This document shows positions 5,575 through 12,966 of a stretch of 21,794 nucleotides of DNA, in pieces. Within the stretch, counting starts at the first letter, position 1. Each line of letters opens with the position of its first letter. A model generated the notes under the pieces. It was given only the letters and a program-made list of their open reading frames with translations, searched no databases and was not told the DNA's origin. The stretch comes from JAYTJL01 sp043731125 (GTDB lineage Bacteria; Patescibacteriota; Saccharimonadia; Saccharimonadales; UBA10212). The position numbers and the translations under genes were made by a program. The stretch lies in the NCBI GenBank assembly GCA_043731125.1, contig JAYTJL010000035.1, positions 1-21,794 on the forward strand. Reading direction: 5' to 3'.

Positions 5575-6606
5575 ATGAAAAAACCACTAGAAAACGTTGA
5601 CCTGCGTATGTACAGCACAATGCGACTTGGCGGTCTGGCCAAGTGGTTGGTGTATGTGACAGACGAAGAAGAAATTCCACAGTGTATTAAATTTGCCCAT
5701 GACAATAATGCACCATGGCGAGTAATTGGTATCGGCAGTAATATCATATGGAAAGACGAAGGGTTTGACGGGCTTTTGATAGTTAACAAGATTCCCGGTA
5801 AGTACCTCTTGAGCGAAGATGATAAGACCGTCACTATTCGATTGGCAGCCGGTGAATACTGGGACGACTGCGTGGAATGGACTGTTAACAACAGCTGGAG
5901 TGGCCTGGAATTCTTGTCCATGATACCCGGCACCGTCGGGGCTGCGCCCGTGCAAAATATTGGTGCATACGGACGAGAATTAGCTGATTTTGCAGTAGAG
6001 GTTGAAGCTTATGACGCACACGAACAAGCATTTGGCGCAATCTCCGCTGGACAATGTGGTTTTAAGTACCGATCTAGTCGATTCAAAAAAGAAGACAAAG
6101 GACGTTTTGTTATAACTTCGGTAATATTAAAACTTAACAAATCCGGGCCCCGACCTCCTTACTACGAAGTTTTACAACGTTACTTAGATGCGCACGGAAT
6201 TTTAGAACACACGCCTCAAACAATTCGAGACGCAGTCAAAGACATACGAAGTAATAAGTTGCCAGACCCCTCCAAAATAGGTAACTGTGGGTCATTCTTT
6301 ACAAACCCCATCATAGACGCTGAACATTTTGAAAGCATAAAAGGCCACCACCCCGACATAAAGTCTTGGCCTACGGTTGATGGCAAAATCAAATTGTCCG
6401 CTGGATGGTTGGTAGAAAATACTGGGTTTAACAATTTCCACGACGCAGAAACAGGCATGGCTACCTGGCACGCCCAAAACCTTGTCTTTATCAACGAAAA
6501 GGCCGAGACTACAGATGATCTGCTGAAATTTAAGAAAAAGATTGTCGACAAAGTTAACGGAGTTTTTGGTGTTACGCTAGAACAAGAACCTGAGCTACTA
6601 CCATAG
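5575..6606 (+). CDS. murB: UDP-N-acetylenolpyruvoylglucosamine reductase MurB (type I)
   Basis: An FAD enzyme that reduces the enolpyruvyl group to give UDP-MurNAc, the step after MurA. The 343 residues match the E. coli-like type I form, which carries an extra insertion. Visible signatures are the FAD-binding GIGSN at 52-56, IPGTVGAAPVQNIGAYG at 117-133, YRSSRF at 165-170 with the conserved arginine, the proton-donor serine in GNCGSFF (Ser240) with KLPDP before it, and the terminal catalytic glutamate in EQEPE (Glu340). The ATG at 5575 gives a normal N-terminus although the ribosome site is weak. Together with murA, murD and murI it concentrates precursor synthesis in this window, though as separate transcription units. 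Confidence 0.95.
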   Translation: MKKPLENVDLRMYSTMRLGGLAKWLVYVTDEEEIPQCIKFAHDNNAPWRVIGIGSNIIWKDEGFDGLLIVNKIPGKYLLSEDDKTVTIRLAAGEYWDDCVEWTVNNSWSGLEFLSMIPGTVGAAPVQNIGAYGRELADFAVEVEAYDAHEQAFGAISAGQCGFKYRSSRFKKEDKGRFVITSVILKLNKSGPRPPYYEVLQRYLDAHGILEHTPQTIRDAVKDIRSNKLPDPSKIGNCGSFFTNPIIDAEHFESIKGHHPDIKSWPTVDGKIKLSAGWLVENTGFNNFHDAETGMATWHAQNLVFINEKAETTDDLLKFKKKIVDKVNGVFGVTLEQEPELLP

Positions 6607-6623
6607 CGCAGTCGTTAGTCGTT

Positions 6624-6668
6624 AGCGAGTAGAAATACTTGACTAGTCAAGTATTTCTACAGATCGCT
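6624..6668. terminator. Perfect 32-nt palindrome, probable bidirectional terminator
   Basis: Positions 6629-6660 are a perfect 16+16 palindrome that begins GTAGAAATACTTG and ends CAAGTATTTCTAC. AGCGA/TCGCT extend the stem with a three-base bulge on one side. It lies between converging murB and glyA and contains the glyA stop codon (6657-6659). A tandem GTCGTTA pair precedes it. No U-tract follows on either strand. Confidence 0.6.
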
Positions 6669-7934
6669 GGGAAGGGGATATTTTAAGGCAAAGTCCTTAA
6701 CTTCGGCCCTAATCTTGGCTAATATTTTCTCATCGTCTCTATTGTCTATGGCCTGTTTCATCCATTCTGCTAATGTCGCCATGTCTTTCTCAACCAATCC
6801 CCTAGTAGTTAGTGCCGGGGTGCCTAGCCTGATGCCACTTGGAGTAAATGGTGGTAGTGGGTCGTCGGCAACACTGTTTTTGTTGAGAGTCAGACCGATT
6901 TTGTCCAGAACTTCTTCAACAACTTTGCCGTCCAGACCAAAACTTTTGTTAACATCCGCCAGTATTAGGTGATTACTGGTGCCTCCGGTAACTAGCTGGA
7001 AGTCTCTTTTTTTCATCTCATCGGCCAGCACAGCTGCATTCTTGACAATCTGAGCAGCATAAATCTTAAATTCCGGCATTAGGGCTTCATTGAAGGCCAC
7101 CGCCTTTGCAGCAATAACGTGCATCAGAGGACCACCTTGAATACCAGGAAAAACAGATCTATCAATTAGTGTGGGGATATTTTCTATTGTTTTTTCTGGC
7201 GCTTTCATTGGGTTGCTAACAGTTCCCCGGCTCAATATCATCCCACCGCGCGGTCCGCGCAAAGTCTTGTGGGTTGTCGTACTAATGACATGGAAGCCAT
7301 AATCAAATGGGTTTTTAGCAACACCGCCAGCTATCAAACCAGCAATATGTGCCATATCGGCAACCAATAGTGCGCCAACTTCATTGCCTATTTCGGCAAA
7401 CTTGGCATAGTCCAACTCCCGCGGATAAGCAGAAAAGCCGGCCATAATGATTTTTGGTTTGTTCTTAATGGCAACTTCTCGGAGTGCAACGTAATCAATT
7501 TCTCCTGTAGAAATATCTTTCATTTTGTAACGCACAAAATTGTAGGTGCGGGCAAGGACTGTCACCGGTGCGCCGTGGGTTAGGTGTCCACCATGACTTA
7601 GGTCCATGGCCAGCACAGTATCGCCCGGGTTCAACCAAGCGTGGTAAACGGCTTCATTGGCCTGGGCACCAGAGTGCGGCTGAACGTTGGCGTGGTCGGC
7701 GCCAAATAGTCTCTTGGCTCGATCTATAGCCAGCAACTCAATCTTGTCGGTGTTCTCTTGGCCACCGTAGTAGCGCTTACCAGGATAACCTTCTGAATAT
7801 TTATTGGTAAATACGCTGCCCGTTGCGTCTAACACTTCACGAGATACATAGTTCTCGCTTGGAATTAGTTCTAGGCCTTCTCTTAGTCTTTGTTCTTCTT
7901 TTTTTATCAGTGCAAATATGTCTTTATCTGTCAT
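6657..7934 (-). CDS. glyA: Serine hydroxymethyltransferase GlyA
   Basis: A PLP enzyme converting serine and THF to glycine and 5,10-methylene-THF, the substrate of FolD. The 425-residue protein is family length. It shows ELIPSENY near residue 22 (most relatives have IASENY), TNKYSEGYPGKRYYGG at 43-58, QPHSGAQAN at 85-93, LSHGGHLTHG, DMAHIAGL and the PLP lysine in TTTHKTLRGPRGG (Lys223). An in-frame ATG 12 bases upstream (7946) has no ribosome site, whereas its own bases form the GGAG ahead of ATG 7934; I therefore start at 7934. The stop codon lies inside the palindrome shared with murB. Confidence 0.95.
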   Translation of the reverse strand: MTDKDIFALIKKEEQRLREGLELIPSENYVSREVLDATGSVFTNKYSEGYPGKRYYGGQENTDKIELLAIDRAKRLFGADHANVQPHSGAQANEAVYHAWLNPGDTVLAMDLSHGGHLTHGAPVTVLARTYNFVRYKMKDISTGEIDYVALREVAIKNKPKIIMAGFSAYPRELDYAKFAEIGNEVGALLVADMAHIAGLIAGGVAKNPFDYGFHVISTTTHKTLRGPRGGMILSRGTVSNPMKAPEKTIENIPTLIDRSVFPGIQGGPLMHVIAAKAVAFNEALMPEFKIYAAQIVKNAAVLADEMKKRDFQLVTGGTSNHLILADVNKSFGLDGKVVEEVLDKIGLTLNKNSVADDPLPPFTPSGIRLGTPALTTRGLVEKDMATLAEWMKQAIDNRDDEKILAKIRAEVKDFALKYPLPSDL

Positions 7935-7976
7935 GGTTTTCTCCATTAAGTTAGGTTTTTCCTATTTTGGTATGCA

Positions 7977-8005
7977 CTGACTAGCTTACAACATAGGTCT
8001 ATTGT
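7977..8005 (+). promoter_or_regulatory. Candidate promoter for HTH-murA
   Basis: CTGACT, a 17-base spacer and TATTGT in the gap between divergent glyA and murA. It would start transcription near 8012, exactly at an in-frame ATG. That allows either a leaderless mRNA from 8012 or a 51-base leader for ATG 8063. Confidence 0.35.
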
Positions 8006-8062
8006 ACCAGTATGGAAACAGTAGACGTATATATACCACGTGTGATATTATTTGATGGTTTT

Positions 8063-9583
8063 ATGCAAGAAACCAACCAGAAAATTGGCAACTTAATTTA
8101 CCAAATACGACAAGAGCGTGGTCTAACGCAGGCAGCCTTCGCTAAAAAACTCGGCACTTCTCAGTCAGCAGTTAACAGAATAGAGCATGGCAAACAAAAC
8201 CTCAGCTTAGACACTCTTGGACGCATCAGCGACGTGCTCAACAAACAACTTATAACCATCAGCGACACGGTAAATCTAAAGATTACTGGCGGCCTCCAAC
8301 TAAAGGGTGAGATAGAACTCAAAACATCTAAAAACGCCGCCGTTGCCCTGCTCTGCGCAAGCCTGCTTAATAAAGGAACCACTCGGCTCAAGCGAGTTGC
8401 TCGAATCGAGGAGGTCAATCGTATTGTCGAAGTATTAACCAGTATAGGTGTAAAGGTTAGGTGGCTGCCAGACAACGAACTAGAAATAAAACCACCAACC
8501 AAACTTAACCTAGAAAAAATGAACCGAGTTGCAGCCCGTAAAACCCGAACGGTAATCATGCTGAGTGGACCATTAATGCACGAATTTGGAACGTTTAAAA
8601 TACCGTACGCCGGCGGCTGCGAACTAGGCAAGAGAACGGTTCTTCCTCATATTTACGCACTAGAAGAATTTGGCTGCAAGATAGAAACAACCAGCGGGTA
8701 TTACAACATCAGCACACGCCGGACCCAACCGAAAAGACCGGTGGTACTATATGAATCCGGTGATACCACAACGGAAAACGTATTAATGGCTGCAGCTAGG
8801 TTTGAGGGCGAAACAATTATTAAAATGGCAAGCGCCAATTATATGGTGCAAGACCTGTGCTTCTTTTTACAAAAGCTGGGTGTCAAAATTGACGGAATCG
8901 GCACAACCACATTAAAGGTCCGCGGCGTCCGCGAAATCAAAAAAAATGTCACTTACGCCCCTAGCGAAGACCCGGTTGAGGCAATGACCTTTATTTCCGC
9001 TGCTATCGCAACCAATTCATCTATCACTGTTAAGCGAGTACCTATCGACTTCATGGAATTGGAAATGTTAAAGCTCGAAAAGATGGGGCTTCAATACAAG
9101 CAAGGTGACTCATACAAAGCCGGTAACGGACATACAGACTTAGTTGATATTACAGTTTACCAACACAACGGAGAACTTATAGCGCCAGAAGACAAACTAT
9201 ACGGTCGACCATTCCCAGGACTCAATATAGACAACCTGCCGTATTTCCTGCCAATTGTTGCTGTCGCCAAGGGCCGCACCCTTGTTCACGACTGGGTTTA
9301 CGAAGACCGCGCCTTAATGTACGCCGAGATGAAAAAGATTGGTGTTGATTTAGAACTCGCCGATCCGCACCGCGTATTTATTAACGGACCGACTAAGTGG
9401 CGATCGGCCGATATGGTTGCCCCAAGCGGCATACGCCCAGCAGTAATGCTACTAATTGGTATGCTGGCAGCTCCAGGCACATCTATGCTGAGAAATGTTT
9501 ATACTATCAACAGGGGTTATGAAGACTTAGCCCAGCGGTTAAACTCACTAGGAGCACAAATTGAAGTTGTCCACGAAATTTGA
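8063..9583 (+). CDS. murA: UDP-GlcNAc 1-carboxyvinyltransferase MurA with N-terminal XRE domain
   Basis: Transfers enolpyruvate from PEP to UDP-GlcNAc, the committed step of peptidoglycan synthesis. The 506-residue protein is a fusion. Residues 7-63 form an XRE helix-turn-helix (LIYQIRQERGLTQAAFAKKL, then SQSAVNRIEHGKQNLS). Residues 71-506 are MurA, with the Lys-Asn pair (Lys90, Asn91), the catalytic cysteine in YAGGCELGKR (Cys186) and NRGYEDLAQRL near the end. The cysteine predicts fosfomycin sensitivity by family rules. The fusion suggests that the enzyme may also bind DNA. ATG 8012 would add 17 residues; I prefer 8063, where the HTH domain begins. It overlaps the next gene by 23 bases. Confidence 0.93.
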   Translation: MQETNQKIGNLIYQIRQERGLTQAAFAKKLGTSQSAVNRIEHGKQNLSLDTLGRISDVLNKQLITISDTVNLKITGGLQLKGEIELKTSKNAAVALLCASLLNKGTTRLKRVARIEEVNRIVEVLTSIGVKVRWLPDNELEIKPPTKLNLEKMNRVAARKTRTVIMLSGPLMHEFGTFKIPYAGGCELGKRTVLPHIYALEEFGCKIETTSGYYNISTRRTQPKRPVVLYESGDTTTENVLMAAARFEGETIIKMASANYMVQDLCFFLQKLGVKIDGIGTTTLKVRGVREIKKNVTYAPSEDPVEAMTFISAAIATNSSITVKRVPIDFMELEMLKLEKMGLQYKQGDSYKAGNGHTDLVDITVYQHNGELIAPEDKLYGRPFPGLNIDNLPYFLPIVAVAKGRTLVHDWVYEDRALMYAEMKKIGVDLELADPHRVFINGPTKWRSADMVAPSGIRPAVMLLIGMLAAPGTSMLRNVYTINRGYEDLAQRLNSLGAQIEVVHEI

Positions 9584-10436
9584 TGAATTTATGCTAAGCC
9601 TTGCTTCCTCCAGAAGTCCAAAGACTAAAAAAGCAAAATCAGTAAAAACAACGTCGAAGCGTAAGAAATCAAAAGTCAAAAAGCCAAAGAAAAAACAGCT
9701 TGCAGGCACCCACGTAAAACTGAGTTTCAAACGACATCTTTTGCCACCTCTAGTTGGACTACTGGTTGCGTTTGCGGTGTTTGGGTTTTTCAACTCACAG
9801 CTACTAAGTTCTCGTATAGCCTACTATATCCATAGTCGTTCGGTGTCTAGTTCTAGTCAGGTGGTTCCCGCTAGCAACACTATCCCGGCCGATGCACCAC
9901 CGAACATCATCATCAATGACATAAACGTAAATGCGCCAGTTATATATGAAGAAAAGACCGTCAATGAAGGTGCTTTTCAGCTTGCCCTCAGAAAAGGCGT
10001 TGTTCACTACCCCCAAACAGCGCTGCCAGGCCAGCCAGGAAATGTTGTTATATTTGGACACTCCAGTGGCCAATGGTGGGCAAAGGGTGATTATAAATTT
10101 GTCTTCACGTTGCTCGACAAATTAAAACAGGAGGATTTGATTTATATTGACTACCAGGGTACCAGGTATATTTACAGGGTTTATGACTCTATTGTAGTAA
10201 AACCATCCGACCTTTCAGTACTTAACCAGGGTAGTAAGAATATTCTCACCCTCATCACCTGCACACCAGTGGGTAGCAGTACTAGTAGACTCGTTGTTCG
10301 TGCTCAACAAATTTTACCGAAAGTAGGCAACAACACTAGCGCCTCCAAGGCAGCTACTCTTCCAGAAGCAGCACAAGGAGACTTGCCGAGCAGTTCTTCT
10401 GGTCTATGGGATGATATGAAAGGTTTGTTTAACTAG
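9561..10436 (+). CDS. Sortase (class D/E-like transpeptidase)
   Basis: A membrane-anchored cysteine transpeptidase that cleaves LPXTG-type signals and joins proteins to a cell-wall amine. The 291-residue protein has a very lysine-rich cytoplasmic N-terminus (20-50), one transmembrane helix (about 61-80), a linker and the sortase barrel. The catalytic triad is visible: His167 in GHSSGQWW, Cys234 in TLITCTP and Arg243 in TSRLVV. The start is TTG at 9561, six bases after AGGAG; the later ATG at 9591 has no ribosome site. The 23-base overlap with murA implies coupled translation. A likely substrate, an LPNTG mini-protein, is encoded about 2 kb away. The stop overlaps the converging gene by 8 bases. 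Confidence 0.92.
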   Translation: MKLSTKFDEFMLSLASSRSPKTKKAKSVKTTSKRKKSKVKKPKKKQLAGTHVKLSFKRHLLPPLVGLLVAFAVFGFFNSQLLSSRIAYYIHSRSVSSSSQVVPASNTIPADAPPNIIINDINVNAPVIYEEKTVNEGAFQLALRKGVVHYPQTALPGQPGNVVIFGHSSGQWWAKGDYKFVFTLLDKLKQEDLIYIDYQGTRYIYRVYDSIVVKPSDLSVLNQGSKNILTLITCTPVGSSTSRLVVRAQQILPKVGNNTSASKAATLPEAAQGDLPSSSSGLWDDMKGLFN

Positions 10437-10710
10437 ATTCCATCACGTAGCGACGGGTAGAATTGTTTTCCCATGCCCCACTATTGGTGCGGTATTTGCG
10501 GAGAAGTACTACCTCTACAAAAGACTGCAAGAACACAGCAAGACTAACCCAACGCAGAACGTAGACGTACGGAAACGCACTGATAACGTCCCATCTCTTG
10601 GTGCGAACGGCAGTAAAGTAAGTTATAACAAAGGTAACAAAAACATCAATAACAAACGCGGCCGCTAAGAAGTCTAGGCTGTGGCGAGTAATTGCTAGAT
10701 AGGGCACCAT
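10429..10710 (-). CDS. C-terminal membrane part of a split GT2 glycosyltransferase
   Basis: A 93-residue frame with two or three hydrophobic helices and a polar end, YRTNSGAWENNSTRR, resembling the C-terminal tail of the GT2 enzyme at the right end of the window. It overlaps the main GT2 frame by 16 bases in the -1 frame. Adding one G to the GG at the junction would give a continuous SYLIWVPYLAITR, so this is best read as the displaced C-terminus of the same gene. It is either a real frameshift (broken or two-part gene) or a sequencing or assembly indel. Translation from its own ATG by coupling is possible. Confidence 0.7.
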   Translation of the reverse strand: MVPYLAITRHSLDFLAAAFVIDVFVTFVITYFTAVRTKRWDVISAFPYVYVLRWVSLAVFLQSFVEVVLLRKYRTNSGAWENNSTRRYVMESS

Positions 10711-11669
10711 ATCAGGTAGCTCACGAAGAACAACATGTTTTGCATGATTTGATATGTAAGGTAGGCATCAATTCGGGTTGGCTTGCGACCAATCTTGTAC
10801 TTGAGCATGCTCTGCAAGCCGCCACGGTTCCAGCGTCGAATCTGCTTGGTGTAGTCGCTGAGCGTCTTTGGGTCTTGAGTGTAGGTTACAGCATTTGGGA
10901 TAAACTGAATTTTACCGAGTTTTTTACGGTGCAACTGCATCGTTACATCAAAGTCCTCCGTGAGTGACTTATTGTCAAAATTAACCCTTGCAAAGACATC
11001 GGCCCTAAAACAAGACGTAGGCCCAGCAATAACAGGTATTACGTTAAGGGCGGCTTGTACCCGGCGATGTAGTTCCATGCCTACTGTGTATTCAAAAACG
11101 CGGTACTCACTCACTCTTTTGCCTGGCAAGCTACGGATATAACCAGTAGCAGCCGCGTAATCAGTACGCAGTTCCCTACGGAAGACTGTAAAGTAATCGG
11201 GCGCAAAAGCACCGTCCGCGTCTGCTACATGTATCCAGCGATATCTCTCAGCTAGTCGGAATTTTCTACCAGCCTTAGTAAGCGCCAGACCTTTACCGCT
11301 GCGTCGTACTTTAACTACATTGCCAGCAGGAATAAACTTAGTGGCTATCACACTGGTTTTGTCGGTAGAGTTATCGTCGACCACATATATATGCTCGGGT
11401 TTCATTCCAGCAGCAATCGCTGATTCGATGGTCTTACCTAGCACTAACTCTTCGTTGTGCGCAGCAATTAGAAGCGCCATTACAGGCTTGGTCTTTTTAG
11501 AAGTCAACCAAGGAAGGTCTGGGTCTTTGGGACCTGGGACATAAAATATATGACGGTCAATGCTACCGGGTGTATTTCGATAAATCCGTCTACGAGCAAT
11601 ACGCTGCGAACTGGTTTCACTATGAAAAGTTCTACTACTACCTGGTGCAAAGCTTCTAAATACTCTCAT
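10695..11669 (-). CDS. GT2 family glycosyltransferase (3' end frameshifted)
   Basis: A membrane-associated inverting glycosyltransferase of the family that includes chitin, hyaluronan and poly-GlcNAc synthases. The 324-residue frame has VVDDNSTDKT (96-105), the metal-binding DADG (150-153), TEDFD (237-241) and the processivity-type QIRRW (276-280). It ends abruptly in the first C-terminal transmembrane segment (SYLIWCPI) while the rest continues in another frame at 10429-10710. ATG 11669 is preceded by AGGTG at six bases; the upstream GTG at 11678 is part of that ribosome site. The site overlaps the stop of the deacetylase gene, so the two are coupled. A polysaccharide made here could be the deacetylase substrate, which is inference. 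Confidence 0.88.
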   Translation of the reverse strand: MRVFRSFAPGSSRTFHSETSSQRIARRRIYRNTPGSIDRHIFYVPGPKDPDLPWLTSKKTKPVMALLIAAHNEELVLGKTIESAIAAGMKPEHIYVVDDNSTDKTSVIATKFIPAGNVVKVRRSGKGLALTKAGRKFRLAERYRWIHVADADGAFAPDYFTVFRRELRTDYAAATGYIRSLPGKRVSEYRVFEYTVGMELHRRVQAALNVIPVIAGPTSCFRADVFARVNFDNKSLTEDFDVTMQLHRKKLGKIQFIPNAVTYTQDPKTLSDYTKQIRRWNRGGLQSMLKYKIGRKPTRIDAYLTYQIMQNMLFFVSYLIWCPI

Positions 11670-11678
11670 GTTTTTCAC

Positions 11679-12566
11679 CTATTTATTGCCTTTCTGCCAG
11701 GTATCAACCACCTGCCCAACTGTTGCTGAACGGACATTGGTATTGAAAAGCAGTGCCATCTGGCTTTCAAATTCTTCAGGGTTAACGCTAAATTCATCCC
11801 CGCTTCTGTCTATCTGGTGGTAAGTTAATACCAACCAACCGTTGTGCTTCTTGGCAGCTTCGATTAGTTTGGTTATTTCGTACAGGGTTGTAGTCTCTCT
11901 AACAGAATATGACACAAAATTTAATGGCTTAAATGAAGCAGAGATGTTTATTGCCTCTAGCTCATTAGCGGCCGGGTCACCTTCGGCATTCTTCTGAGTT
12001 CTGTAATATTTACCTATTGTTTCTAGGGTGTGAGCGTTGTATGCACCGTAGGGACTCGTGAAATCCTTAATTGGGCCGAAGTTCTTTGTCAGAATATCTT
12101 TTGACTCTTTCAGTTGCTTGTTTAGTTGCGTCTCGTCCAACTGGGTAAGGTCTTTATGGTCGATTGTGTGCGAACCAACTTCGTGACCGGCCGTCTGCAT
12201 TGATTTAATCTGGTTGATAGACATGTAGGATGTGTTTTCAAAGACACCACTCATAACATACTGGGTAGAACGTATGCCGTACTTCTGCATTATAGGTAAA
12301 CCAGCAGTATAAATTGTCTCCCAGCCGTCATCGAAAGTAACACTAATTATAGGTTCTTCAAATGGCTTTAAAGGTGTAGTGTTCTTGTCGGCGTCTCTTG
12401 CTTGTAATACTGCAACATCAACCACATCTCGTGAATCACCACTAGCGAAGGCCTTTATGGCCCACCGCGCAGTGAACAAACCAGGTAGAATAAAGATTGC
12501 GACCACAAGAAAAGACACTAGTTTTTTGGCTATACTCTGTCTCATCTTGCGATTTAACTTTCTCAT
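11679..12566 (-). CDS. Membrane-anchored polysaccharide deacetylase (NodB domain, CE4)
   Basis: Removes N- or O-acetyl groups from a glycan outside the membrane. In the 295-residue protein, one N-terminal transmembrane helix (about 13-33) is followed by a NodB domain: TFDDGW at 77-82 with Asp79 and Asp80, the metal-binding SHTIDH (His133, His137), SPYGAYN at 171-177 and LTYHQI near the end. ATG 12566 has AGGAG five bases upstream; a GTG at 12572 overlaps that site and is rejected. It lies 39 bases after the LPXTG mini-protein gene and directly before the GT2 gene. Substrate is unknown; peptidoglycan or a poly-GlcNAc-like polymer are both possible. Confidence 0.9.
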   Translation of the reverse strand: MRKLNRKMRQSIAKKLVSFLVVAIFILPGLFTARWAIKAFASGDSRDVVDVAVLQARDADKNTTPLKPFEEPIISVTFDDGWETIYTAGLPIMQKYGIRSTQYVMSGVFENTSYMSINQIKSMQTAGHEVGSHTIDHKDLTQLDETQLNKQLKESKDILTKNFGPIKDFTSPYGAYNAHTLETIGKYYRTQKNAEGDPAANELEAINISASFKPLNFVSYSVRETTTLYEITKLIEAAKKHNGWLVLTYHQIDRSGDEFSVNPEEFESQMALLFNTNVRSATVGQVVDTWQKGNK

Positions 12567-12605
12567 TGCCACTCCTAGTGTCTTTACCTTATTATTCGGC
12601 TAAAC

Positions 12606-12767
12606 TTATCTGTTAGCGCGGGCGTATAGACCGCCCCATACCAATAGACCAGCAAGCATAGCAATTGCTAATGTGACAAACACGTTTCCACCAGTGTTAG
12701 GCAACACAACAGCTGCTGTAGCTGCGCTTGAAGTTGTAGCACCAAGAACTTGTCCTGTTCCAGACAT
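12606..12767 (-). CDS. 53-residue LPXTG mini-protein, likely sortase substrate
   Basis: A tiny protein whose layout is a cell-wall sorting signal and little else: MSGTGQVLGATTSSAATA, then LPNTGG at 22-27, a hydrophobic stretch (about 29-48) and a short basic tail ARANR. A ribosome site GAGGA precedes the ATG by nine bases, and a consensus promoter lies just upstream, which implies high expression. There is no classical N-terminal signal peptide, so the single helix must serve export, or export is unconventional. After cleavage at LPNT-G only about 25 residues would remain to be anchored. It heads an operon with a deacetylase and a glycosyltransferase. The sortase 2-3 kb away is the natural partner. 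Confidence 0.85.
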   Translation of the reverse strand: MSGTGQVLGATTSSAATAAVVLPNTGGNVFVTLAIAMLAGLLVWGGLYARANR

Positions 12768-12804
12768 AATATTAATTCCTCACAATTAACTTAATATTGA
12801 CCCA

Positions 12805-12833
12805 ATTATAACCTGCCTTTGATTAATTGTCAA
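12805..12833 (-). promoter_or_regulatory. Consensus sigma-70 promoter for the LPXTG-deacetylase-GT2 operon
   Basis: On the minus strand, TTGACA, exactly 17 bases, then TATAAT: a perfect match in both hexamers and spacing. It lies 37 bases before the mini-protein start. No other promoter in the window is this strong. Confidence 0.85.
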
Positions 12834-12889
12834 GTACATAAATGCAACTTTGTGGATTCTACAATATTGTTATATTTACATTTAATATA

Positions 12890-12919
12890 TTGACAAGTAC
12901 TAGCTAAAGATTGTACAAT
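12890..12919 (+). promoter_or_regulatory. Promoter for the large secreted deacetylase
   Basis: TTGACA, 18 bases, TACAAT on the plus strand, about 47 bases before the gene. GGAGG lies 12 bases before the ATG, a rather long spacing. It is divergent from the consensus promoter at 12805-12833, and both -35 regions adjoin a CAAGTAC heptamer. Confidence 0.75.
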
Positions 12920-12966
12920 AGTATTTAGTTTATTCTAACAACAATATACGGAGGATCTAGAGCAAA

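Noticed and set aside
5587..5955. Minus-strand frames opposite murB
   Set aside because: Two different frames in the same place, both shadows of the clear murB reading frame.
10692..10967. Plus-strand 91-residue frame
   Set aside because: Antisense to the GT2 gene across the frameshift; no motifs.
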